Below are positions 55,308-64,000 of a stretch of DNA of 64,000 nucleotides, piece by piece; positions within the stretch are counted from its first letter, which is position 1, and each line of letters starts with the position of its first letter. Under the pieces are notes generated by a model. It did no database searches, was not told the origin of the DNA, and worked only from the letters and a program-made list of their open reading frames with translations. The stretch lies in NCBI GenBank assembly GCA_047967505.1, contig CM106538.1; one strand, 5' to 3'. The stretch comes from Dipteris shenzhenensis (lineage: Eukaryota > Polypodiophyta > Polypodiopsida > Gleicheniales). The position numbers were made by a program, and so were the translations under genes.

Positions 55308-55786
55308 TGGTGTAATGTGTGGAACACCCAATCCTTACAAGGTTTATAGCTAATATACTATGTTACGTGTTGGCTCTATCTTCTTCTCCTCCATCTCCAT
55401 CCAAGTCATGGGGGCTCAAAGATGAGATGTCAGCCATTGGATCAAGTCTCCCTAAATCATGGAAAATGGTGGGCGCTATGAGCTGCATGATGTGTCAAAA
55501 GCTTACCCACCCACCCATCACATCATACCAAAGCACTTTCCTAAATGCTGAAGTGTCAAAATCTTCCTAACTTGCCCATCACATCAACCTTTTAATTGAT
55601 GATGTGTCAGCTCCTCGCCGCATGACTTTGGCAGTCGGGAGGTTGGCCTCTCCCTCATATGAAAGTGATTCGCGGCTTTGCCCCTGGCCACTTTCATATG
55701 AGGGAAAGGTCTGCCCATGGCCTCTCCCTACCCCTTCCTTATCCCACTCTTGATGCATAGCTCTCTCATGTGATTCTGTTATAACA
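55308..55786 (+). repeat. 5' LTR of the short copia-like element
   Basis: Shares TGGTGTAATGTGTGGA, GATAGCTAATAT-like and TTATCCCACTC…GCATAGCTCTCTC with 57468-57631. It contains an extra segment (about 55400-55700) that includes a perfect 17-bp inverted repeat. Confidence 0.7.
55651..55705. repeat. 17-bp perfect inverted repeat (hairpin)
   Basis: TCCCTCATATGAAAGTG at 55651-55667 pairs with CACTTTCATATGAGGGA at 55689-55705 across a 21-base loop. Confidence 0.9.
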
Positions 55787-55798
55787 TGGTATCAAAGT
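55787..55798 (+). other. primer-binding site of the short copia-like element
   Basis: TGGTATCAAAGT directly after the LTR. Two mismatches from TGGTATCAGAGC. Confidence 0.65.
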
Positions 55799-56370
55799 CA
55801 TCCTGCCCTATCTCCCTTTTTTGATCGACTTTTTCACTGCAGCACGTTTTTTGCTCATGTAGAGCTACTGGCTTTTGGAGGAATTTTTTTCGTGGCTGCC
55901 ATTGCCATTTTTCACCATTGTCTATCTACCCTATTGGTTTTAGGCTGTAATACCATCTACACGTTGCCGCCATTTTGAGGCACGATTATTTCTTTGCATT
56001 TTGGGGAGGCTGTCTTCATCAAGATCTTCTGCCATCATTGACCAAGCCATCACCACTACTTTGCACTAGTCATCCTATTAAATGATTAGCCATCATTTCT
56101 TTAAAGAGCTTTTGTTATAGATCTACAGAGTAATTAATTATAGGCACAAAGATGGCTTGGAATAATAGGGGGTATTTTTCTATTCAGGTTGTTACAAGGT
56201 GCCTTACGTGGTGTCTTATTGATGTGGACTGCTACGAGTTTTCTTCTTGTGCTTCTGCTTGCTAGCTCCACAATCTTGTGGATCACCTCGAGTCATAAAG
56301 ACAACCTGCTTCAAATTGGATTGCCTAGTCTATTATAGAAAGCACCACCGACCTTCTTGGGAGTTGGCCT

Positions 56371-57230
56371 ATGGTTGACATGTCATACAAGTTTCTTCTA
56401 GCTTTAGAAACTCAATTTTATGCTATTCATTTCTATGAAGAACTGCGTATTGTTGGTCATGCAATTGTTTATTTGCTGCAGCCACTATTGGTATTATCGC
56501 AGCCTATTCCTCGGGGTCCAAATTATCATATATTGGGCTGCATTGGCCAAGGAGCTATCTACCATAGAAAAGGTCAATAGCAATGGGTTTCATGCATGGA
56601 AAAATCAAGTGAAGTACTTTTTATAATGTCCAAAGGATGGTGGCCGTATGTCTATGGAAGAAAGAGATAAAAAACTCATCCCATCATATTAATGAGCTTT
56701 GAAATGACAAAGCAAGAGTGGGATCAAATCAAGAAGTTGTATAAGCCATGGATTAAGACTCAAAATTTGCATTGAAAGTTGATTTACTTAGCCTTGAATC
56801 TACTCAAAAAGACCTCGATACATTTATTTCTTGCATGCAAGAGATTATGGCCGAATTAGAATAAGGTTGTGGCTAAACCATATTCTACATTGGTCACAAA
56901 TTTGAAAAATGTTCCCAATCCTATGCTTAAGAGAGTCATCTCACCTCTTCTTGATGAGGAGGAATGAATCGAGTCCAATGGAGCATCCACACCGGGTGCA
57001 TTGGTTGTTATGAATGAAGCATTGTACTCTAAGTTTAGCTTAATCAAATGCTATTATTATCAAATAAGAGGCGCATTAATGAAGCATTGTACTCAAAGTT
57101 TAGCTCAATCAAATGCTATTATTGTAAAGTAAGGGCGCATTAAAGCTAAGTGCTTCAAGAAGGATCCAATGCACAAGCATGGCCACCTTTAACAAGGAGT
57201 GTACCACCATGAAGAAGAAGGGAAGTTCAC
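56371..57230 (+). pseudogene. decayed copia gag in the short element
   Basis: Fragments include MTKQEWDQIKKLYKPWIKTQ, VVAKPYSTLVTNLKNVPN and, after a tandem duplication, IKAKCFKKDPMHKHGH, the second half of a copia zinc knuckle and its flank. Stops are frequent. Assignment rests on order and the knuckle-like tail. Confidence 0.5.
57010..57143 (+). repeat. 66-bp tandem duplication in gag
   Basis: AATGAAGCATTGTACTC through GGCGCATTAA is repeated at 57077. It duplicates the zinc-knuckle-proximal coding region. Confidence 0.8.
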
Positions 57231-57467
57231 ATCTTTTTTTACATCGATATGCTACTTTAGTTAGTACCATGACTCTTATTAATTTAATTTTGTGATAAGC
57301 CTAGTTGATAAAGGCTTTTCCCTATGTATCAACTAATGTAGTGCAATACTTCTCTCTTGCTTTATATTGAGGGATGGTGTTGAGATATTATCCTCAGTTT
57401 GATTAGATGCTTCTAAGATTGGATAGGAATTTAGAGACATGTTTGCCTATTTAATAGGTGGAAGGTT

Positions 57468-57631
57468 TGGTGTAATGTGTGGAGCATCAAAGGAGCCTTG
57501 TCCTTGTTGCAAGGATGATAGCTAATATGTTATCTTATGTGTTGGCTATATGTTCTTTTTGTTATCCTCGTCCATATCCTTTCTTATCCCACTCCTGGTG
57601 CATAGCTCTCTCTCTACATTACTCTACTACA
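57468..57631 (+). repeat. 3' LTR of the short copia-like element
   Basis: About 164 bp aligned to the ends of the 5' LTR, lacking its middle. Confidence 0.6.
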
Positions 57632-58479
57632 AGCTCATTTTTTCTTAACACTCCAATGGTTTGCCTCCCAACTTTCATACAACCATAGTCTAGAACTTTA
57701 CAATACTCTTTCTAGCCTTATTGAAATCAATGTGGAAAACGTTCTTTCTTTGATGTGTTGTCGTTCTCTTTGTCTTTTAAGATCGCTCAGCACAATATGT
57801 GTCTCTCACTCAATCTTCTACCACATTTTTTTTCATGCACATCTTTCTCTCTACTTATGGGGTCAGTTTTTCTTGGTCACTCTTTGCTTCCTCTCTCAAT
57901 AGTCTCTCCCTCCCTACTTCCCTGCAACCATAATCCATAATATAGAACTTTGCAATGATCTTTGCAACAATATTTAGTGCTACAATGAGGGCATAATTTT
58001 TTGGTTGTTTCTACAATAAAGAGCTCATTATAGGAACTGAAGAATCCTAAATTGAAGAGGAGACTCTTTGTTAAGTGAAGCATACAAACCATATTAGCAA
58101 TAGCATTGTATGAAAATTATACTTCCATTCCTAGAGCATCAAGGGTGTTGAACATACACTTTAGGGAGAGCCTCAAGGGTGTTGGGCATACACTTTAGGG
58201 ATCTTTCGTCAATAATTAACACATTCTCAAATAAGGAAGATGGAAGCAAATTGTCATTTGGTCTTTGCAAAAGGAAATCTTATGATGATATGTTGATTTT
58301 GTCTTCACATTTTGGACATACGAAACAAGAGTGTCACCAAACAAGGACATTTTTCATCTTCAAATTGCCAGAAAGAAACATGTGAAGCAACTGATGCATT
58401 TCCTTGACAAGTCTCAAGTAAGTGATCTTTCATATGTTGGCTGCTACTATTTATTGAAAGTAATAAAATCTACTATACA
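57632..58479. other. unassigned AT-rich DNA
   Basis: TCTC-rich and TTTT-rich sequence. GTGTTG(A/G)(A/G)CATACACTTTAGGGA occurs twice at 58145-58201 as a ~40-bp tandem repeat. No gene is recognised. Confidence 0.4.
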
Positions 58480-60400
58480 CCGCTATGCATCACATATTAT
58501 GCACTCATATCACATATATTGGGTTGTATAGATAGCAATTGCTCATATCACATATTATACACTCATATCACATATACTGGGTTGTATAGATAGCAATTGC
58601 TAGATATCCACTAGATAGCAACAACTACATACCCACTACATAGCAATAAAATCTATTGTATAGTAATAAAATGTGCTATAAAACATGATATGTTGTATAC
58701 AATGTTCTACATAAAATGTGTTATATAGCATACACAATGTATTATGTGCTCAATGTACTACATACCATATATAGTGTGCTATATACCATAATCGATGTGC
58801 CATATAGTTTTCTATAGAGCATATATAATGTGCTATATAGCATATGTAGTGGGCTATATACAGGGTATATGCATAATGTACTACATAGCACATAAAAGTG
58901 ATATATGGCATGTACTTTCTTCACAACACTAATAGTGTGCTATATAGCACATACAATTTTCTAAATAGACTACAGTTGGATTTATAGCACCTAACTATGC
59001 TACATAGCACATCCATCATTCTAAATAGCAAACATTTTGATTTGTAGCAACTATAGTATGCTATATATCACATACACTTCTATAAATAACATATTTTGAT
59101 TTGTAGCAGCTATAGTATGCTATATAGCACATACAATTCTATAAATAACATTTACTTTTATTTAGAGCACATACAGTATGCTATTAGCTTTCTAAATATG
59201 CTACATGATACATGAGGACCTGAGAATTAGTCTCTAGTTTTTCATCCAACACCACTCAAGATATCATGGCACCATAGACCACCCCTTGGATTTTTTGTCA
59301 TATTGTAGAGGCTAGGGATAGAGTTCTTTCTCTCCCACATCTTGTATAATTTGTTTTGAACGGAATAAATAACCACATGCCCTAAATAGCCTATAGTTTG
59401 ATTACAGCCTACACATTAATTTATAGCACCTAAGTGTGCTATATAGCACATATAATGATCTAATTAACGTACACTTTGATTTATAGCACATATACATGTC
59501 ATATGGTGTTCAAAAATAGCATAAACTTTAAAAATTAGCACCTAAAGTGTGCTAAATAGCACATATAGCACTGTAAATAGCATACACGTTTATTCATAGC
59601 ACATACAATGTCCTAGATAAAACACATAGTCTTCTACATAGCCTATAATGCACAATATAGAGCACATACAATTCTACAAATAGAATCTACTTTGATTTAT
59701 AGCCCTTGTAATGTGCTATATAGCACATATAGTATTCTAAATAGCATACACTTAAATCTAAAGCATCTACAATGTCATATATAGCTAGTATATAGCACAT
59801 ACATGTTCCAAATAGCATACATATTGATTTGTAGCGCCTACAATGTGCTATGTAGCATGTATAGTTCTCTAAATGGCATATAGCTTGAATCATAGCACAC
59901 ATAGTGCTATATAGCAGACGCTTTCTAAATAGCCTACACTATGCTGCCTCTACTGTTTTAAATAGCATACATTTTGATTTATAAGACTATAGTGTGCCCT
60001 GAATGTGCTATATAGCATATACACTACGGTGTAGATGTTAGAATGTTCTAAATAGCATACACTTAGATTTAAAGCACCTACAATGTTGTAAATAGCATAC
60101 ACTTTGATTTGTACTACCTAAATGTACTATATAGCACATACAATGTGCTATATAGTGACACAAGTTTCTATATAACCTACATAGTGCTATGTTTGCATGA
60201 CATTGTTCTAAATAACATATAGCATACACTTTGATTTGTACTACCTAAATGTACTATATAGCACATACAGTGTGTTGTATAGTGAAACAAGTTTCCATAT
60301 AACCTACAGATTGCTATATTCCCATAACATTGTTCTAAATAACAGATAGCTTGACTTAAATCACCTACAATATGCACTATATAGTACAAATATAATGTTT
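58480..60400. repeat. AT-rich palindromic satellite-like array
   Basis: Degenerate repeats built on TGCTATATAGCACATA, TCTAAATAGCATACACTTTG and ATTTATAGCACCTACAATG, with a loose ~60-bp higher period. GTGCTATATAGCAC is a perfect 14-bp palindrome and recurs many times in intact or mutated form. A non-repeat interruption lies at about 59210-59390. No coding signal; small minus-strand frames here (LYM/CYIAH-rich) only reflect the repeat. Confidence 0.85.
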
Positions 60401-60430
60401 TGATTTGGTCAAGATTCAAATGATTAAGTA

Positions 60431-60962
60431 CTTTTAATAGAGACCTTGGATTAAAGCAATCCAAAAAAGGAAATTGCTCAAAATTTTATGCTCTTCTTTT
60501 TATGCACTCAATTTGTGCTTTTGGAAAATGTAAAAGGGTCATTTGTGAATTCCAATAAGTATGCATGGGTAAAGATAAATTTAGGCACGCGTGTTATGTG
60601 ATGGTCTCAAGGGGTCGGAAAGCACAATGTATAATTTGGATAGCATGAATATAGAATTATAATGTAAAATGCATTACAGGGCCCCATATATGGATTACAG
60701 GGTCTTTTAATAGAGACCTTGGATTAAAGTGATCCAAAAAGGAAATTCCTCAAAATTTCATGCTCTTTCTATTTATGCATTCAATTTGTGCTTTTGGAAA
60801 ATTTAAAAGGGTCATTTGTGAATTCTAATACATATGCATGGTTAAAATTAAATTTAGGCACGTGTGTTGTGTGATGGTCTCAAGGGGGCACAAAGTACAA
60901 TGTATAATTTGGATAGCATGAATATAGAATTATAATGTAAAATGCATCACAGGACCCATATA
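60431..60962. repeat. 273-bp tandem duplication
   Basis: Copy 1 begins CTTTTAATAGAGACCTTGG at 60431 and copy 2 at 60704. Both end near CAGG(G/A)CCC.ATATATG. Small indels and substitutions distinguish them. Confidence 0.88.
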
Positions 60963-61690
60963 TGATACAACAAAATAACCCATGTCAAATGTATATAACA
61001 TAATTGTTTGGATTGTGATCATGTGCTATGCCTGCTATATAGCTATTATGATGTTGTGCTCAGGGAAAAACCTTAGGGGAGAATTTCAGCCCAATAGTGA
61101 ATTTAGAGGCTTCTTCAAGTTCACTGGGTTACAAATTATGGTGTACACCTATGGCGGGTTCTACTGCAGCATCTCCAATGCCTTCACCTTCACAACCAAG
61201 AGAGTAGAAATGTAATGTGCAATCTCCTCTATATAAGTATTTTTAATCAAATTTAGGTCTTATTAAGAGTCATTTTCATGTTTGGAAGTCAATGTAAGCA
61301 TGAAGAAGCAAGATGCCCTTTCATTTTTGAACACTTTCATGGAAGAATAGCTCACAAAATAAGAAAAAACAAAGTTAAAGCAGTGCTGTCTCTGTGCCAA
61401 CATGGACTTAGGTAGTACAGAATATGTGTGTAGAGCAGCGGCAAAGCTCCCATTAGGGGAGAATTGGGGTCTCAAAAGGGCCTCATAAGGAATGGGTTAA
61501 GAAATGGATTAGGCCTAATGCAAGTCCTCTTGTGGGGTCCAAGGGAGTCCTAACCCCCCCTACCTAGGTGGGTTAAGCCCAGTTGATCCCACCTCTTACA
61601 CCTCGGAGGGAGCCACCTCTTACACCTCTTACACTAAGGAGGGGGCACTTTTCCCAAAGTCAAAATTTCAAATTTCAAATTCGAATTTCC
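60963..61690. other. unassigned region
   Basis: The open frame 60982-61215 has a hydrophobic N-terminal third but no recognised domain. CACCTCTTACACCTC is repeated near 61590-61630. Confidence 0.3.
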
Positions 61691-62195
61691 TCTCTCTCCC
61701 TCCTCCCCCCATCCTCCAAAGTCAAACTTTTGAATTTTGAATTTTGAGTCTGAATTCCCTCCTCCTCCCCCCATCCTCCTCCTTGTCTCCCTCCCTCCTC
61801 CTCTTCCACATGTCCCATTCCTCCTCCTCCTCCTCCTCCTCCTCCCTCCCACTACCTCCCTCCCCCCTCCTCCTCCCTTTGTCCACATGCCTCCTCTTCC
61901 CTTCTCCCACATGCATCCTCCTCCTCCCCTTGCTGCTTTTTCCTCCTCCTCCCTCCTCCCACATGTGTCCTCCTCCTCCCCCCTTGCTGCTTTTTCTTGC
62001 TCCTCCTCCTCCCTCATGCTCATCCATTCTCATCTTCCCTCATGCTCATGCCTACTCCTCCTTCCTCCTACTCATGCAAGCTCCTCTTGCCTCCTCATGC
62101 TCATGCCTACTCCTGTTGCTTCTACTCCTACTCATGCATATTCGTCCTGCCTTCATCCTCACACCTAGTCCTCCACTTGCTTCTCCTCCCTCGTA
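61690..62195. repeat. pyrimidine-rich (TCC)n-like tract
   Basis: Plus strand is overwhelmingly C and T with CTCCTCCTC blocks and interspersed CATG. Long frames in both directions (poly-Ser/Pro/Leu or Gly/Glu/Arg) are composition artefacts. The homopurine-homopyrimidine nature could allow triplex (H-DNA) formation. Confidence 0.8.
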
Positions 62196-63186
62196 ATCAT
62201 TCATGGTCTCTCTCATCTCTCCTCAAACCTCACCTACCTTCTATCATGGCCTATCACAGTCTTTGTAAACTCTGGAGTATTGATAGCACCATTTGAGGAG
62301 ATCTCCCATGTTACCATATGACCGTACAGTTGCAGGATCAATATGTGATCCATGATTGTTTTTTTCAAGAAAAGAAGCATCTTGAACCTCAGTAGGTGCT
62401 CTAAAGAGGAGAATATGAGATAAAATGTTAATTTCGTAGTGTTTTAATGTAATTTCTTACTTTGGATTATCCATAGTGGTGCATTTCTTTTGCTAAGGTT
62501 CCCTTACTTGTTCTTTCAAGACCTTCATGGAGGATGATATGAGAATGGTGGGCATGGATGATATGGACTCTTCATATCAAAAGACACAAAGTCATGCATG
62601 AGCAAGTTGTTTTGGAGGTGATGCAGGACTTGAAGGGAATGGTGATGCAAACGAGATGCCTGGAGCTTGTGATGCTACTAATGTATGTCTTGAAGTCCAA
62701 AAGTTTATTGAAGAAGAAGAATTCACATGATGCATTACATCTATTTAAATTTAAATTTCTAAAATGATGTTTCTTCATATGTGTAGTAGCAAGCAGAAAT
62801 GGAGAATCTATCCATTTAGAACAAGAAGGCATGGAGAATTCACAATATTGACCCAAGGCAACCTACGTGATCCATTCCAATGTGTTGTACATGAGATTAT
62901 AAGAACTTACGAGTTGAATGTGAGATTCCAAATAGCATAGCAGTCTTTCTAAGGACTTAGTCGAGGATTCAAAGACCCTATTATTGGTGTATTAGAGTTG
63001 AAGTAGAAGAGAAATAGGCTATGAAGCCTCTTTGTAATACAATCTGAAATACAAACACCTATTTCTAATAATATTCTTCTATCTAAAGCAAAAAAGTTTC
63101 ATGTATCTATGGCTAAATGGTGAATCTTTTGTTATGTCTATTTTAATTATTTGTTGTTTTCAATATTGCATCTTTTTTTATATCAG
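62196..63186. other. unassigned AT-rich DNA
   Basis: The open frame 62558-62767 (Leu/Val/Lys-rich) is unsupported. No repeats or terminal motifs noticed. Confidence 0.3.
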
Positions 63187-63466
63187 CTTGCACACAAAAG
63201 TTATATCACATTTTGATGTAACTTACAAGTCAATAAAATGTTGATTGCCAAGTTTGGCCATTCCAATACATATGTAGACGGGATTTGACCATGGCACCAC
63301 ATTGATTAGATGGAGTGTTTAAAAACCTTGCACACAAAAGTTATATCACATTTTGATGTAACTTACAAGTCAATAAAATGTTGTTTGCCAAGTTTGGCCG
63401 TTCCAATACATATGTAGAAGGGATTTGACCATGGCACCACATTGATTAGATGGAGTGTTTACAAAC
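63187..63466. repeat. 140-bp tandem duplication
   Basis: CTTGCACACAAAAGTTATAT starts both copies (63187 and 63327), and each ends GGAGTGTTTA.AAAC. They differ at only a handful of bases, indicating recent duplication. Confidence 0.9.
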
Positions 63467-63500
63467 CCAAATTTGAGATTTTCCTACATCACCTTGTAAA

Positions 63501-63896
63501 GGATTGATGCATTTCATAATTTTCTACAAAGAAATATAGATTTTGAAGCGGTAGATGAAGAAATTTGACAACTTTGGCCATTTCAATATCAATTTCTAGC
63601 AAATGTAGGAGGAATTTGACCGCAGCGGAGAAGGCAAAGTTGGTCGGGACATCATGGGGTGTCCAAAAATGTAAAAATCCACCATGGCATGAATTTGGCC
63701 ATTTGGACACCAAATTTGCACTGTGGTGGATTTTTGCATTTTTAAACACCTCATGACATCTCGACCAACTTTGTCTTCAGTGCCGCAGTCAAATTCCTTC
63801 AACATTTGCCAAAAATGGACATTGGAATGGCCCAAATTGTCAAATTCCTTCATCTACCTAATTGAAATCCATGTGTCTTTATAGATGCATCAACTT
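63501..63896. repeat. ~400-bp foldback (long inverted repeat)
   Basis: The left arm (about 63501-63690: TTGATGCAT, GGTAGATGAAG, AATTTGAC, CAAAGTTGGTCG, AAAAATCCACCA) recurs in inverted order in the right arm (about 63710-63896). Arms are about 80 percent alike by eye, separated by a ~20-bp centre. This is a foldback or MITE-like element able to form a long hairpin RNA. Confidence 0.85.
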
Positions 63897-64000
63897 CAAC
63901 ATAGATAAACATGGAAAAGAAAATATTTACAAAGTAACTTAGCAAATGATGGTTGGTCAATATGACAACTTATGTGCCTTGTAGCATAGCTTTGGTAAGA

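Larger units (their letters stand above)
55308..57631 (+). mobile_element. short copia-like element, gag only (TRIM-like)
   Basis: 5' LTR 55308-55786 (TGGTGTAATG…TATAACA) is followed directly by a PBS TGGTATCAAAGT (10 of 12 bases of the iMet type). A PPT-like AATAGGTGGAAGGTT precedes the 3' LTR at 57468. The interior (~1.7 kb) contains only decayed gag. The 5' LTR carries about 275-300 bp absent from the 3' LTR. No clear TSD; the 3' LTR end is approximate. Confidence 0.65.

Noticed and set aside
58480-60400. CRISPR-like array
   Set aside because: Repeats are degenerate, AT-rich and palindromic with no unique spacers, in a plant genome.
61634-62196. Ser/Pro/Leu-rich and Gly/Glu/Arg-rich open frames
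   Set aside because: They are composition artefacts of the pyrimidine tract.

Overview
The window is plant nuclear DNA dominated by transposable elements. It carries Ty3/gypsy chromoviruses, Ty1/copia elements, LINEs and hAT transposons, primer-binding sites complementary to plant-type tRNAs, and a host gene with GT-AG introns. That gene encodes a SWI3-type subunit of the SWI/SNF chromatin remodeller. Element density, old decayed copies and a 7.8-kb intron suggest a large-genome land plant such as a fern, gymnosperm or similar lineage; the species cannot be fixed from the sequence alone.

Positions 1-22423 are one nested stack that can be dated in order because most target-site duplications (TSDs) survive. 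A 5'-truncated LINE (396-22410, + strand, 13-bp TSD) was hit by gypsy element A (1193-21117, - strand, 5-bp TSD TCGAC). Gypsy A's 3' LTR was then hit by a non-autonomous LARD/TRIM-like LTR element (1584-5895, 5-bp TSD AAGGC). Its integrase was hit by a second LINE (about 8178-10393), which was itself hit by an 866-bp hAT derivative (9483-10348, 8-bp TSD AAAGGGGG). Its 5' LTR was split by a composite block (about 15520-20626) of a copia fragment, a decayed hAT transposase gene and a deleted gypsy B copy.

Positions 22424-43260 continue with a solo-like LTR of family C, a nearly complete gypsy B (23398-30726, + strand), an obscure stretch, the 3' end and LTR of gypsy C, a LINE C-terminal region, a long copia element (35867 to about 41690, + strand) with an extraordinary GTAC-rich leader, a LINE reverse-transcriptase relic and a copia gag relic.

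Positions 43440-52667 hold the C-terminal half of a SWI3A-like gene on the + strand: SANT domain, VGPRVA region and leucine-rich coiled coil, in five phase-compatible exons. Its 7777-bp intron contains a hAT MITE with perfect 8-bp TSD, a decayed gypsy integrase and a copia 3' end. The SWIRM-encoding 5' exons are not visible.

Positions 52668-64000 contain no recognisable host gene. They hold microsatellites, a short gag-only copia-like element (55308-57631), a ~1.9-kb AT-rich palindromic satellite (58480-60400), a 273-bp tandem duplication, a ~500-bp pyrimidine tract, a 140-bp tandem duplication and a ~400-bp foldback. I found no rRNA, tRNA gene or CRISPR array. The strongest results are the TSD-resolved nesting, the SWI3A-like gene model, the hAT non-autonomous elements, the GTAC cluster and a conserved PIP-box-like motif in LINE C-termini.
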